From Symbiodinium natans (Eukaryota; Sar; Dinophyceae; Suessiales; Symbiodiniaceae), in assembly GCA_905221605.1 (NCBI GenBank), contig CAJNDS010002699.1:1-64000 (forward strand): a DNA stretch of 64,000 nucleotides, written 5' to 3'. A program made the position numbers and the translations under genes. The notes under the pieces were generated by a model, which saw only the letters and a program-made list of their open reading frames with translations, was not told the origin of the DNA and did not search any database. Within the stretch, counting starts at the first letter, position 1. The number at the start of each line of letters is the position of its first letter. Of this stretch, positions 1 through 11,187 are shown piece by piece.

Positions 1-42
1 CTCTTTCTCTCTCGCTTTCTCTCTCTCTTTCTCTCTCTCTTT

Positions 43-110
<68 letters not shown>

Positions 111-245
111 TTTCTCTCTCTTTCTCTCTCTTTCTCTCTCTTTCTCTCTTTCTCTCTTTTTCTCTTTCTTTCTTTCTCTTCTCTCTCTTCCTCCCTTTTT
201 TCCCCTTTCTTTTCTTTTCCTTTTCTCTTCCTTTCTCCCTTTCTC
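1..245. repeat. Pyrimidine microsatellite (CTCTTT/TCTC)
   Basis: Almost pure C/T sequence made of short CTCT and CTTT blocks that degrade toward the right end. It has no coding potential. It reaches the window edge, so its true length is unknown. Confidence 0.97.
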
Positions 246-1635
246 GCCCTTCAAGTTGGCAGTAAAAAAGCCAAAAAACGTGCTTCACGGCTCCACTTTG
301 CAGGCCGTGAAACCATTGCAAAACTGGCGGCTTTGCAAGTGCCTTTCCAGAATTAAGAGTAGAACCAAAATGCCAGCAATTGACGTTCGACATGGCACCC
401 AAGGTTAAATTCCATCCGACTGTGGGGCCAATCTGTAGACAATCCACTTAGACATCTACTTGAGAGGCAACTGTACAAGCTAGCAAGCAAAAGAAGTTGT
501 GACTACAAAGCAGCAACCGCTGGCGCAGAGGCCGTTATTAAGACAATGAAAACAAGATACCGAACTGCCCGTCACCCACAGCAATGCTGCGCCACGTCTG
601 GAACAGACATCAAGCGAAAGTATGGGTAGCCGTGAGAAGAAACCTCCGTTATCTAAACTGTCCAACGCATCTAAAGAACAGTTTTCCAACAAGCGCCGAA
701 AAATGACTTCTTAAGAAAAGTGATTTTCGATAAAATGGCTTTCTGCGGATGCTGCGCGCGCCAACGCCGCAAGAAAAGTTACTTTTTGCAAAAAACTTTT
801 TTTTGCGAAAAGCAACTTTTCTGGGGCGGGTGTCCGCGAAAAGCCACTTAACCGACTTGAAACTCCATTGACTCTCTTGTTTGTGAATATTTGCTGTAGA
901 TCCCCAGTATTAACTGTAGATCCTGCTATTCACTAGATTGTGATTTTCAACATGGTAAACCTAAGTAAAGGAACCTTCAAGATCAAAGGTTTCGGGTTTA
1001 GTCTGTGCCGCCAATCCACGTATGCTTTATCTTTCCGGGTTACAGTTCACGCCATTGCGTTTTTTTCCTTTACTTTTCTTTTTCTTTGCGTCTTTAAAAA
1101 ATCGTTAAAAGGAAAACTGAATTTAAATAAATGTTTTTATCGTCTAATCTGAAGCTTTGAAAGGCTTGGTTCAGCCTAAGGCCCCCAAGATATTAAGAAA
1201 TTAGGCCGCTTGGAAAACCCTTTTCCATTTGGTGGTCTTTCTTGCAGTTGTCACAGAGTTCTCACTGTTCTTTTCGAGCACCAAGCCATTGCCCAATAAA
1301 ATTCAGAATCAGTTTGTCTGGTGTGTATGCAGCTAAACAAATCTTCGTCTGCGCTTCCAAGCCAAACGGCTCCACAATAACGTGGACATCCTAAGAGGCT
1401 TTGCATGCGCTGGCAACCAGTTGTCTAGACTGCTTTGACGCAGATCGCTGGATCTGCTCTTGCTTGCCCTTTGCGGCTCTTGCGGAACCGAAGCTGGCGG
1501 TCTTTGCATCCGGTCGTTGGGAAGGTGGTGGCAGCACCGTTAATTCAAAATCTTCTTCAAATTCATTTTGGCTTCTTCTTTCTCACATCCAGCAAATGCA
1601 TTTAGAAGCATGTGATTCTGGATCCGACACCAAGG
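246..1635. other. Stretch without a recognised gene
   Basis: I see no conserved motif in the short ORFs here on either strand. The only structure is an imperfect fold-back at about 717-850. The right end (from about 1640) grades into degenerate units of the satellite that starts near 2129, recognisable by the words 'gagatgcaaa' and 'cgatttcgcgtaaaatta'. Confidence 0.6.
717..850. repeat. Imperfect inverted repeat (fold-back)
   Basis: The inner arms at about 772-796 and 798-822 are near-complementary (left 'agaaaagttacttttt', right 'cgaaaagcaacttttct'). The flanks extend the similarity outward: 'aaaatggctttctgcgg' on the left against the complement of 'ccgcgaaaagccactt' on the right. It could be a small fold-back or MITE-like element. 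I found no target duplication. Confidence 0.5.
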
Positions 1636-1740
1636 TAGGTTTTTCAAGATGCAAACTTTGTTTTTGGGGTCCCACATGCAAAGGTAGGTGTTTCGAGATG
1701 CAAATTTTCCTGGAATCCGAAAACTCCCGATTTCGCGTAA

Positions 1741-2128
1741 AATTAATAAATTAATAAATTAAGAAATTAGTAAATTAATAAATTAGTAAATTAATAAATT
1801 AGTAAATTAGTAAATTAGTAAATTAGTAAATTAGTAAATTAGTAAATTAGGAAATTAGTGAATTAGTAAATTAACAAATTAGTAAATTAGTAAATTAGAA
1901 AATTAGTAAATTAGTAAATTAGTAAATTAGTAAATTAGTAAATTAGTAAATTAGAAAATTAGTAAATTAGTAAATTAGAAATTAGTAAATGAAAAAATTA
2001 ATAAATTAGTACATTAGTAAATTAGTAAATTAGTAAATTAGTAAATTAGTAAATTAGTAAATTAGTAAATTAGTAAATTAGTAAATTAGTAAATTAGTAA
2101 ATTAGTAAATTAGTAAATTGGTAAAATA
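1741..2128. repeat. 8-bp minisatellite, unit AGTAAATT
   Basis: About 45 imperfect tandem copies of AGTAAATT with occasional one-base deletions. It abuts the satellite array and resembles the AGTAAAAT minisatellite embedded further right, so both may have expanded from the same 'attagtaaa' word in the satellite unit. Confidence 0.95.
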
Positions 2129-4320
2129 GCAAAATCTGGGTCGAACCGGCGCAGGTGGGTTTTCGTTCGAGATGCAAACTCCTGATTTCGCGTAAAATTA
2201 AAAATTCGTATCATAGTAAAAAAGTAAAAATAGGAAAATAGTAAAATCTGGATCGGACCGGCACAGGGGGTTTTCGAGATGCAAACTCCGACTTCGCGTG
2301 GGTCGAACCGGCACAGGTGGGTTTTCGAGATGCAAACTGCTGAGGCCGTGGAGGAAATCCTATTAAAAGTAATAAAGAGAGAAAGCATTTTTTTCTGGAT
2401 TTCGCGCGAAATCAGAAAAGTGGTAAAATCTGGGTCCAACCGGCAGTGGGTTTTCGAGATGCAAACGCCCGATTTCGCATAAAATTAGTAAAATTGTACA
2501 ATAGTAAAATCTGGGTCGGACCGGCACAGGTGGGTTCAAACAAACTGCTGAGTCCGTGAAGGAAATCCTATTAAAAGTGAAGAAACAGGGATGAATTTCT
2601 CTGGATTTCGCGCGAAATCAGTAAAGCGGTAATTTTTGGGTCCAACCGGCACAGGTGGGTTTCGAGATGCAAGCTTCCGATTTCGCGTAAAATTAGGAAA
2701 AAATAGTAAAATGGTAAAATAGTAAAATAGTAAAATAGTAAAATAATAAAATAATAAAATAGTAAAATCTGGGTCGAACCGGCACAGGTGGGTTTTCGGG
2801 ATGCAAACTGCTGAGGCCTTGGAGGAAATTCTAAAAGTAAAAAGAGAGGGAGGAATTTTCTCTGGATTTCGCGCGAAATCAGTAAAGCGGTAATTTCTGG
2901 GTAACCGGCACAGGTGGGTTTTCGAGATGCAAACTTCCGATTTCCCGTAAAATTAGTAAAAAAGTAACAAAATGAAATAGTAAAATCTGGGTTGGACCGG
3001 CACAGGTGGGTTTTCGAGATGCAAGCTGCTGAGCCCGTGGAGGAAATCCTATTAAAAGTAAAGAGACAGGGAGGAATTTCTTTGGATTTCCCGCGACATC
3101 AGTAAAGCGGGAATTTCTGGGTCCAACCGGCACAGTGGGTTTTCGAGATGCAAACTTCCGATTTTCTCGTAAAACTAATAAAAGTAAAACAGTAAAATCT
3201 GGGTCGGACCGGCGCAGGCGGGTTTTCGAGATGCAAACTGCTGAGCCCGTGGAGGAAATCCTATTAAAAGTAAAGAGACAGGAAGGAATTTTCTCTATAT
3301 TTCGCCCGAAATCAGGAAAGCGGTAATTTCTGGGTCCAACCGGCACAGGTGGGTTTTCGAGATGCACAAACTTCCGATTTCCCGTAAAAAGTAACAAAAT
3401 GAAATAGTAAAATCTGGGTGGGTTTTCGAGATGCAAACTGCTGAGCGCGTGGAGGAAATCCTATCAAAAGTAAAGAGAGGGAGGAATTTTCTCTGGATTT
3501 CGCGCGAATCAGTAAAGCGGTAATTTCTGGGTCCAACCGGCACAGGTGGGTTTTCGAGATGCAAACTCCCGATTTCCCGTAAAATTAGTAAAATAGTAAC
3601 AAAATAAAGCAGCAAAATCTGGGTCGGACCGGCACAGGTGGGTTTTCGAGATGCAAACTGCTGAGGCCGTGGAGGAAATCCTATTAAAAGTAAAGAGACA
3701 GGGAGGAATTTCTCTGGATTTCGCGCGAAATCAGGAAAGCGGTAATTTCTGGGTCCAACCGGCACAGGTGGGTTTTCGAGATGCAAACTCCCGATTTCCC
3801 GTAAAATTAGTAAATTAGTAAAATAGTAAAAGAGTAAAATAGTAAAATAGTAAAATAATAAAATAGTAAAATAGCAAAATAGTAAAATAGTAACATAGTA
3901 AAATAGTAAAATAATAAAATAGTAAAATAGTAAGATAGTAAAATAGTAAAATAGTAAAATAGTAAAATAGTAAAATAGTAAAATAGTAAAATAGTAAAAT
4001 AGTAAAGTAGTAAAATAGTAAAATAGTAAAATAGTAAAATAGTAACATAGTAAAATAGTAAAATAGTAAAATAGTAAAATAGCAAAATAGTAAAAAAGTA
4101 CAATAGTAAAACAGTAAAATAGTAAAATAGTAAAATAGTAAAATAGTAAAACATAGTAAAATAGTAAAATAGTAAAATAGTAAAATAGTAAAATAGTAAA
4201 ATAGTAAAATAGCAAAATAGTAAAATAGTAAAATAGTAAAATAGTAGAATAGTAAAGTCTGGGTCGGACCGGCACAGGTGGGTTTTCGAGATGCAAACTG
4301 CTGAGGCCGTGGAGCAAATC
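2129..4320. repeat. Satellite array, left part (about 190-240 bp units)
   Basis: Several units repeat a fixed order: 'gggtcggaccggcacagg', 'tgggttttcgagatgcaaac', a 'gctgaggccgtggaggaaat' block, 'ttaaaagtaaagagac', a 'tctggatttcgcgcgaaatc' palindromic word, then a second 'ccggcacaggtgggttttcg'. The unit therefore holds an internal duplication. The left Copia LTR starts at 4321 inside one unit, and the interrupted sequence resumes after 46405. Long ORFs here are low-complexity translations and not genes. Confidence 0.93.
3801..4256. repeat. 8-bp minisatellite, unit AGTAAAAT
   Basis: Nearly uninterrupted tandem AGTAAAAT, with single-base variants, expanded inside a satellite unit. Three 8-bp units make 24 bases, so it reads as an endless eight-residue repeat on the minus strand. 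That open frame is an artefact. Confidence 0.96.
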
Positions 4321-4457
4321 TAACAAACATTTCACTTTTCATGCCCGACTGCATATATAGGCTCAAGCACCGCCCCTCGTGGAAAGCCGCGAGTAGAGAA
4401 AAAGTGCGAGGAGAACTTGTGTTCTAGGAAAGGTTAAGAGTAGCCTTTAAACTTTTA
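4321..4457 (+). repeat. 5' LTR of the Copia element
   Basis: 137 bp, starting TAACAAAC and ending ACTTTTA, with short TAA/TTA inverted ends. It differs from the 3' LTR at two positions (c/t in 'gcatatatag' and g/a in 'gtgcgagg'). A CATATATA stretch at about 4352-4359 could serve as a TATA-like promoter element. Confidence 0.95.
4352..4359 (+). promoter_or_regulatory. TATA-like element in the 5' LTR
   Basis: CATATATA lies about 30 bases into the LTR. Dinoflagellate genes usually lack a canonical TATA box, so a TATA-like word inside an LTR may be functional or chance. The 3' LTR has TATATATA at the same place. Confidence 0.4.
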
Positions 4458-4471
4458 TGCTAGCGGAGCTG
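4458..4471 (+). other. Putative primer binding site
   Basis: 'tgctagcggagctg' follows the LTR directly. It resembles the complement of the 3' end of eukaryotic initiator tRNA-Met (TGGTAGCAGAG...), with mismatches at three of 14 positions. The position is right for a PBS. The tRNA assignment is inference. Confidence 0.45.
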
Positions 4472-4572
4472 TTGGCAACGGCCAGCAGCTGAAGAAGCAG
4501 ATCCAGGGAAAGAAGGTAAGCCCAGCCAGAGGGCTGGCAGCCAGCTAGCGAGCTGGAAAGAAGGAAAGGAAA

Positions 4573-4749
4573 GCAGGAGTTAAGGTTTCTCAACTACGCC
4601 CTGCGAAAGGAGAAGTTCGTTTTCCGGTGGGCGTTATCACCGGAGGAAATTCGGAAAGAAGTCAAGAGGACAGCAAGAGTTAAGGTTCATTAACTACGCC
4701 TTGCTGAAGCTGAAGAAGACAGGAGTTAAGGTTCATTAACTACGCCCTG
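4573..4749 (+). promoter_or_regulatory. Three iterated stem-loops in the Copia 5' leader
   Basis: Copies lie at 4573-4604, 4671-4705 and 4720-4749. Each has an outer stem closing around 'agttaaggtt...aactacgcc'. The outer stem is gcagg/cctgc in copy 1, cagcaag/cttgctg in copy 2 and cagg/cctg in copy 3, so a G-C pair is replaced by A-T with pairing kept. Copies 2 and 3 also have an inner gttaa/ttaac stem. They lie between the PBS and gag, where packaging or dimerisation signals of LTR retroelements usually sit. That role is inference. Confidence 0.7.
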
Positions 4750-4823
4750 TTGGATCAGTAGAGAGAAGAAGGTGAAGAAGAAAGAGCCTTGAGTCTGGAC
4801 GACTTGCCTAGATCGTCAGAACA

Positions 4824-6315
4824 ATGGCGGAACAACAAAGAAACTTTGAAGCGTTGGCTGGCATTGGCCAGGCCACCGAAGCTCTAGGAAGAGTTGCGAG
4901 CCAAACAGCGACTCAGCAACAGCAGCTGACAGAAGCAATGCAAAGGCTTACTGAGGCAGCCAGCCAAGGTGCTGCCCAAGCTGCGAGAAACTCCCCGAGA
5001 AGTGTGGGAGGTGAAGGAGCGCCAAGGGCGCAACCCACCAGGTGTCCCGTTCGACACCGGAGGAAAGATCTTGAAGCCGCCAGAAGTGTTCAACCCGGCA
5101 ACGCTGGAAGAAGAAGTCTCTCAATGGAGTGACTGGAGTTTCGCCTTTAAGAACTTTCTAGCATTCATGGACTATGAGTTCCTGGCAGACCTGAAGAAAG
5201 CTGAAACATCAACGGATGCACTGGACATCGACGACGACATTGATGGATTCTATGCAGCAAGCGAAGGACGCAAGATACGAGGAATGAAGCAGAATTCCGT
5301 CTTGAGCAGTTATTTGAAGAATCGCCCGTTGAAGGTGTTAAGAAGCATCGACAACATGGATGGATTCGAAGTCTGGAGGCGACTCACAATGGAGCTCGAG
5401 CCATCCTCAAGATCTAGAAGTCTGGCAATGGCCCAAGCCTTGGCAGGATTCCCTGCAATGGCAAAGGGAGCTAGCCTGATGGATTATGTCCTTGAGTACG
5501 AGAAGTTATCGACAACGAAGTACGATGACAATCTGAAGATCGGAACGTTGCTGAAGGGCATCCCGCAGAATCTGAAGCAGCACATCATGGTAGGAATCAA
5601 TGAGAAGACAAGTTACAACGATTTGAGAACGAAGCTGCTACAGCACGAACGAAGCAACCAAACGTGGTCGGCTGAGAACATCCTGGGATCGTTGAGCGTT
5701 CAGGCCCCAGGAACAAGTTCAAGTTCCAAGGAGTACCAAGGACCGATTCCAATGGAGATCGATCGTCTAAAAGGAAAAGGAAAGTATGACAGAGGAAAAG
5801 GAGGAAGAGGAAAAGGAAAAGGAAAGTTCGAGAAAGGAAAAGGAAAAGAGAGAAAAGGTGGAAGAGGAAGAGGTCGCGGCAAAGGCCGTGGCAAAGGACG
5901 AGGAAAGTCTGTGAGGCAAGTGGAGAATGGTGGCTACGGAGGTCAAGGAAAAGGTTCAGGTGGAAAAGGATCAAGATCTGGTGTAGAATGCTACAAATGC
6001 GGAAAGTATGGTCACTTCGCATCAGAATGTTGGACATCAGCGAAAGGAGGAAAGGACTCCGGAAAGGGAGGAAAGTCAAAAGGAAAGATGCGACAAGTGC
6101 GCGAAGGCGAAGAAGATTGGAACCAAGATCAAGAATGGTCAAGTGGTGTGTGGAATGCACCATCACAGTCAAGCGCCAATTCACAGCCAAGTCAGTACCG
6201 AAGTCAAGAGCAATCGCAAGTGCGAGTTGCGCAAGCTGCCAAAGGGAGTGAACAAGTGAGAAGAGTCAATGAAAGGTCGATGACAAGAATCGAGAAGACG
6301 ATGAGGAGATCGTAG
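4824..6315 (+). pseudogene. Copia Gag, frameshifted near its N terminus
   Basis: The ATG at 4824 opens a glutamine/alanine-rich N-terminal segment. The main Gag frame is entered by a frameshift near 4970-5000 and runs to the stop at 6313-6315. The main part has a helical Gag region (about 5080-5700), then a G/K/R-rich basic stretch (5765-5990), then one CCHC zinc knuckle, C-Y-K-C-G-x4-H-x4-C, at about 5989-6033. This is the usual Copia nucleocapsid layout, for RNA binding and particle formation. It lies 367 bases after the 5' LTR, after the stem-loop leader. The shift may be an assembly indel. Confidence 0.85.
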
Positions 6316-6325
6316 ACTGATCGAG

Positions 6326-7627
6326 ATGTTTCGAGAATGGGGAAACAAACCCTACGCAAGAATGGTGAAGACGAAGGAAGTTCAAGTGTTCGACATAAGC
6401 CAAGGAGATGAAGAGCTGAACGAGCTGGACGAGTACCAAATGTGGTATGAAGAAGACCGACCAGAAGTCAAACAGGAATCGGTTGAGAATCCAAGCCCAA
6501 GTCCAAGTGCTCAAGAAGAAGACCGACCAGAAGTCAGACAGGAATCGATTGAGAATCCAAGCCCAAGTCCAAGTGTCCAAGAAGCAAGTAAAGATCGAGT
6601 ACGAACGGTTCGGTTACCAGGATATGAAGACTTGATCGAAGTTGTCTTAGACAGTGGAGCAGACTGCCATGTCTTGCCGTTAAGCTACTATAGCGAAGAC
6701 CTCGGAGAAGTGGAACTTCCAGCACTGAAGATGGTCATCACGGATGCACAAGGAAATGCAATCAGAACGACCGAAGCAAGAACCAACATAACGTTTGAAT
6801 TCCAAAGATCCGATGGAAAAAGGACACCGCCGTGTTTGGTCAAGTGACCCAACCGCTGTTCGCAGTGGGGAAGCTGTACAAAGTCGGATGGGGCATCGAG
6901 CCCCAGGATGCATACAGTGCTTTCCTGACGAAGCTAGTGAAGCGGAGGAATGGAACGTCGGTATCGTATGTCCCGATAAGGTTTTCAAGAAACTCAACGG
7001 TGACAGACCTTAGGATCTACCGAGCAGCAATGGAAAATGGACGAGACGATGTGCCGATCTCAATCAGGAAGCTTACTTTGACGAAGGAACTGAAGGATGA
7101 CATAGAGAATGGCAAGTACGAAGAAGGTTGGTTTTATCTCACCGACGGACGGCCAGTGAGAATCGACTGGGACGTGAACACGACGTACAGCCTTGGACGA
7201 GACGAAGGAAAAGCGTTCAATTACAGAACCACGCTGAGAACAAGATATGAAGAAGAGCAAATAGTCTGGGAAGAAATGGAATTTTATGAGTGTGCCGAGG
7301 AGTGGAGAGACAAAGGCACAACGGTCATAGTACCAGAGATCGAGAAAGCAGTGGTCATCACGATCATGGAAAGATTTCCGAGAAGTGTCGAAGATTGCGG
7401 AGAGTACAGTAGTCCGTACAAGAGAAAGGAACCAGAGGAAGAGCATGATGTGGAAATGGAACCACAAGAACAGGACGACCTATGGAAAGGAAGATCAGAA
7501 AAGGAGTTGCAGCGAGAAATTGAAAAAGGAATTGAAGAATTGGAACAAGCGCCAAGTCCTGGGTTCGCACCAGGCCAGCATATGCAAGAAGAGAACGATT
7601 AGAGTGAACGAAAGGAAGTTGAAGAAC
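6326..7627 (+). pseudogene. Copia protease and pre-integrase region
   Basis: The frame from 6326 holds an acidic, proline/serine repeat (two copies of 'NPSPSPS') and then the aspartic protease motif V-V-L-D-S-G-A-D at about 6639-6662. The sequence changes frame near 6830 ('AVFGQVTQPLFAVGKLY' is in the frame starting about 6823). It continues to a TAG at 7600-7602 and reads on in that frame to 7627, where element E1 begins. The protease would process Gag-Pol. The frameshift and the stop mean this copy cannot make an intact polyprotein. The 7020-7600 stretch has no motif I can name. Confidence 0.8.
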
Positions 7628-7856
7628 GCGTGCCAGCGAGGGACGAGCAAGCGTTTTATCTTGAAAATGGAAAATGACCTTTCCTGTCATTTAGGCATCT
7701 CTTGTGCTTCGACTCTTTGCAGCATGTTGCATTTTGCACAGTGCATATGTTCTCATTTTCTTGAAGGAAGCACTTGTCTTTTCATGTCAGCTTTCAAGAT
7801 CCATGACTTCAAGCAACACTTCGGCTTGAGCAGAAGCTCTGAAGAAAGAATTTTCA
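7628..7856 (+). repeat. E1 repeat A1
   Basis: 229 bp from 'gcgtgccagcgagggacg' to 'gaagaaagaattttca', repeated at 10593-10821. It marks the left end of E1. Confidence 0.93.
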
Positions 7857-8316
7857 TCAGGCCAGGAACAGGAGCTCGACCCCTAGACGCCATCATGTCC
7901 ACCCTTCCAGGCGTCCACACAGTGGTCTTCAACCTCCTGCCCCTGCAAGCCCCTCCTTGGGCAAGTTATGGTGATGCACGCAAAGGCAAGGGCAAGGACA
8001 TCGGTGCCAGATGGACAAATGGCGGCAAAGGCAAGGACCCGGAAGCTGGCAGCGCTGGACTCCATACGACCGCTTCGCAGGTGGTGGCGGTAAGACCAGC
8101 AAGGGTGGCTCATGGGAGCGGCGGCCTAACATGCCGCGTTTGCTCATGGGCCTCCACTACAAGAACACGGATGGCAGACCGCTTTGTTTCGCATGGAACC
8201 TTCCTGGAGGATGCGCAAAGGGCAAGGATGGAGCCTGCGACCGCGGCCTTCACTTGTGTTCCAAGTGCCTCGGAGCGCACTCTTGCAACGAATGCCCGCA
8301 GAAAGGGTCCAACTGA
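7857..8316 (+). pseudogene. E1 Gag-like remnant with zinc-finger module
   Basis: The frame ending at 8316 starts G/K-rich and ends in a Cys/His module: P-L-C-F-A-W-N-L-x-G-G-C, then C-D-R-G-L-H-L-C-S-K-C-L-x2-H-x-C-x2-C. Its layout matches the C-terminal fingers of the Gag-like ORFs in E1n (about 15175-15290) and E2 (about 28290-28370), so I call it the nucleic-acid-binding end of a Gag-like protein. The N-terminal Gag part is missing or scrambled. Confidence 0.65.
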
Positions 8317-8354
8317 CTACCGCTGTCAGTGCAAAGCGAGCCTGCTTCCCCTGC

Positions 8355-9128
8355 CACGGAGGCCAGACGATTACACACATTTTTTCGGGCTTAAAATCTT
8401 CGCTGGCTCTGCCGGCCTGACGGCAGCCCTCAAGAGCATTGGCCTCAGGGGAAGCTTCGGCATTGATTCAGTTTTGTACAAAGTTCGACTAGGACCTAAT
8501 CAAACTTGATCTTCAGCCCGGCGCTCAGAAGTTACTTTTTCTCCTTTAGAAAGTCAACGCCTATTTTTTCTTTGGCTGTCGCCCCCGAACGGCGGCGCCC
8601 CAGCACTCCAGCAATCAAGCCGCCGCAGGAGAAAATGACGAGTTCAACCTCAAGGACCCCAGCGCCGGCGACTCAGACCAGGAAGACAAGATCACGCATC
8701 TTCAGGATCTATCCTGCGCAATATGCGTGTACCTCAGCCAAGCCGGAAAACCCTGGTCGGTCGCATGCTACCGTCAGCAACCTCTGGTCGGCCTAAGCAT
8801 GGCAGGCCCACCAACAGCTGCTTCCAGACCTGCATGTATGGAGGATCCAGGCCGAAGCGAATGACGCTGGCTTTCGCAAACATGCCCGAGCTCTCCTACA
8901 TCAATTTGCTATGCGATGGTTCCCATGAACATGACACGGGAGGCTGGGGCCGAAGTGCCCTCAACGCATCGAAACGCCTTGGATAGCCCGTACCCCAGAA
9001 AACTGTGCAATGCAGTTGCGGCCGCGGTGCATGCAAACTGCATCGCGAGGGGCATCCAGGATGTACCCTCCGATCTCGACATCGCCATGGACGAGGTTGC
9101 CGCCCGAGCCATGGCAGGTCGTCTGCAG
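8355..9128 (+). pseudogene. E1 methyltransferase-like remnant
   Basis: A SAM-binding motif I (L-K-I-F-A-G-S-A-G-L-T, about 8389-8421) is followed by G-I-D. A decayed PPx motif IV (SPPNGGAP) follows at about 8580. Further on, in other frames, are C-M-Y-G-G-S-R-P-K-R (about 8830-8860), C-D-G-S-H-E-H (about 8915) and Y-P-R-K-L-C (about 8990). The order matches the intact methyltransferase ORF of E1n: motif I, PPC, a QCxFGxPYxKPT-like block, an H-D-H block, then AYPxxLC. Several frameshifts break it. Confidence 0.6.
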
Positions 9129-9435
9129 CCCAGAGACAGCTGCCGGGGCTCATGCCAGAATACCAGGTCAAGATCACAGTCACCTTGCACCTATCAAACA
9201 TCACTTGGCAGTTCAAAGACAGAACTGAGCATTTCCTCCGAATAGGTGACGCCCTGATTCCCCCGAAATCCCGCAGAAAGAAGTGATTTCTTCAAAGAAA
9301 ATGGTTATCCAGAGCAGCTGACAGGAGGAACAACTTAAGGCTTCCTTTGACCCGCTCTTTGCAAGTGTGGCCGTCCCAAAAGGATTCTTCTCTTTGAAGT
9401 GCTTTTTACGATGACTTTCCAATCTTCTCAGAGCC

Positions 9436-10365
9436 AGGCCTCGAAACCAACACAGACCAGGCAGCCGAAACTTTCTTCACCCTGCTCGGGTGGGCTTTCG
9501 ACAAGCACGACAAGCACACCTCCTTCAGCGAAGCTCAGTGCCTTGGGGGTTGTCGTGAACCTCTCACCTCTCAGCAAAGGTATGGTCGAGATTCTGAACA
9601 CCTGAAGCCCGAGTTTCAGAGCTCATCAGAGACCTTCTTCAGGTCGCCCAAAACCGACATCTCTCCCAAAGCCGTGCCAAACATCTCGCAGGGAGGATGT
9701 CTTTGGCAGGTTGCCAGGTTTTCGGAAGACTTGCCAAGTCTTGCCTCCGAGTCTTCCATGCTAGAACTTTGTCCAGGGACGGCAAACTCGATGATGAAGC
9801 CCTCGCTGCTGTCAAAGCTTATTGTGGTATTCTTAGAAGAGTCCCAGCGCGACAAGTCTCTGCAGCGAAGAAAGAGTGCTTCTTCCTCTACACTGATGCC
9901 TCCCTAGAGGAGGGAGAAACGGCCCCTGTGCAGGATTGGAGGAGTGCTTGTCGATCCTACAGGCTTGCTCTGACAATTCTTTTCGTGGTTCTCCGAGCAG
10001 GAAGACATGATGATGTTGGGCTTGACCTTGGGACGAAGTGCATTTTCATTCTTGAGCTCCTTGCAGTTTGCATTGGGTTCTGGTTATGGGGCGACGTCTT
10101 CGGTGGGTCTTCTCTTGTTGCTTTTACGGACAATGAAGCAGCCAAAGCCTGTCTCAGTCAAGAGAAGCTCTGCGCATCCGATTGCCAACAAGCTTCTCTT
10201 GTCAAGCAGTACTCGAAGTTGAGAGAGCCTTCCTTGGTTTTCGAGAGTCCCCTCTCTTGCTAACATCGCCGACGGACCCTCCAGAAAAGATGGCAGAGAA
10301 CCTTTGCTTGAGGGAGTGCCCAGGATCGACTTCAACTTCGCCGAATTCCTCGTTTGCTTTGAAAA
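9436..10365 (+). pseudogene. E1 RT connection and RNase H remnant
   Basis: The RT palm is missing. What remains reads in shifting frames. First comes a thumb/connection block (F-F-T-L-L-G-W-A-F, then A-L-G-V-V-V-N-L-S, about 9470-9560). An R-M-x-L-A-G-C-Q-V-F-G-R block follows (about 9690-9730). RNase H-like motifs come next: F-L-Y-T-D-A-S (about 9890), F-I-L-E-L-L-A-V (about 10050), A-F-T-D-N-E-A-A (about 10120), and a closing R-V-P-S-L-A-N-I-A-D near 10260. The order is that of YR-type retroelement RT-RNase H. The RT core loss explains the short body. Confidence 0.7.
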
Positions 10366-10592
10366 GGGGGAGTGCTCAGACTTCGGCTCGTTTCAGTAAG
10401 GTGCTGAGACCAACTCAGCACAAGGATGCCAAAGCCACAGTCGTGTTTGACCCCACTTGGACAAAAAGAAGAGTGTTTGAATCCTGAATGCTTCACTGAA
10501 TTCGCAAGATCTCTTTTGAATTTGGTTCTGATTTTTTATTCTTTTGATGACCGATACATTCTCATCTCGATGCCGGTCCATTGACGAGATAA
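10366..10592 (+). repeat. E1 repeat B1
   Basis: About 227 bp, starting in 'aaaagggggagtgctcag' and ending 'gacgagataa', matched by 20300-20527. The A/G run at its left edge looks like a polypurine tract. Confidence 0.92.
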
Positions 10593-10821
10593 GCGTGCCA
10601 GCGAGGGACGAGCAAGCGTTTTGTCTTGAAAATGGAAAATGATCTTTTCTGTCATTTAGGCATCTCTTGTGCTTCGACTCTTTGCAGCATGTTGCATTTT
10701 GCACAGTGCATATGTTCTCATTTTCTTGAAGGAAGCACTTGTCTTTTCATGTCAGCTTTCAAGATCCATGACTTCAAGCAACGCTTCGGCTTGAGCAGAA
10801 GCTCTGAAGAAAGAATTTTCA
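10593..10821 (+). repeat. E1 repeat A2
   Basis: Second copy of the 229-bp A repeat, joined directly to B1. It is followed at once by C-rich sequence (cccgcctctcccacccc). A partial duplicate of its right end occurs at about 10905-10975. Confidence 0.93.
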
Positions 10822-11187
10822 CCCGCCTCTCCCACCCCCTGTTCTTAAGACATGAATACACCACAGCGTTGCTCTGTTCAGGTGTGCAGTTGTGCTGATC
10901 CACGCTTCAGGCAACACTTCGGCTTGAGCAAAGCTGAAAAAGAAACATTTTCACCCGCCTCTCCCTCCCCTTTCTGTGTATGACAGGTTCTCTGCAGATG
11001 TCTGCCCGACAGGAATGCAAGCCCGTTGCTGGCCCCTGCCGCGAGTGGACCTCATTTCGATATAGGAGTACCAGATGCTTTTCGTTTGCTCAAGCTTGTC
11101 GTGTCTCTTGTTTTTGCTCAAGCTTGTCGTGCCTCTTGTCAGTTTCGAACTCATTGAGAACTCGTCATGGAGCGAACTTTGACACAA

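Noticed and set aside
1741-4256. CRISPR-like or phase-variable array
   Set aside because: The arrays are plain tandem repeats without regular spacers, in eukaryotic sequence.
3295-4366. Long minus-strand open frames rich in F, Y, I, L and T
   Set aside because: They are translations of the 8-bp AGTAAAAT minisatellite and satellite units. The repeat explains the open frame.
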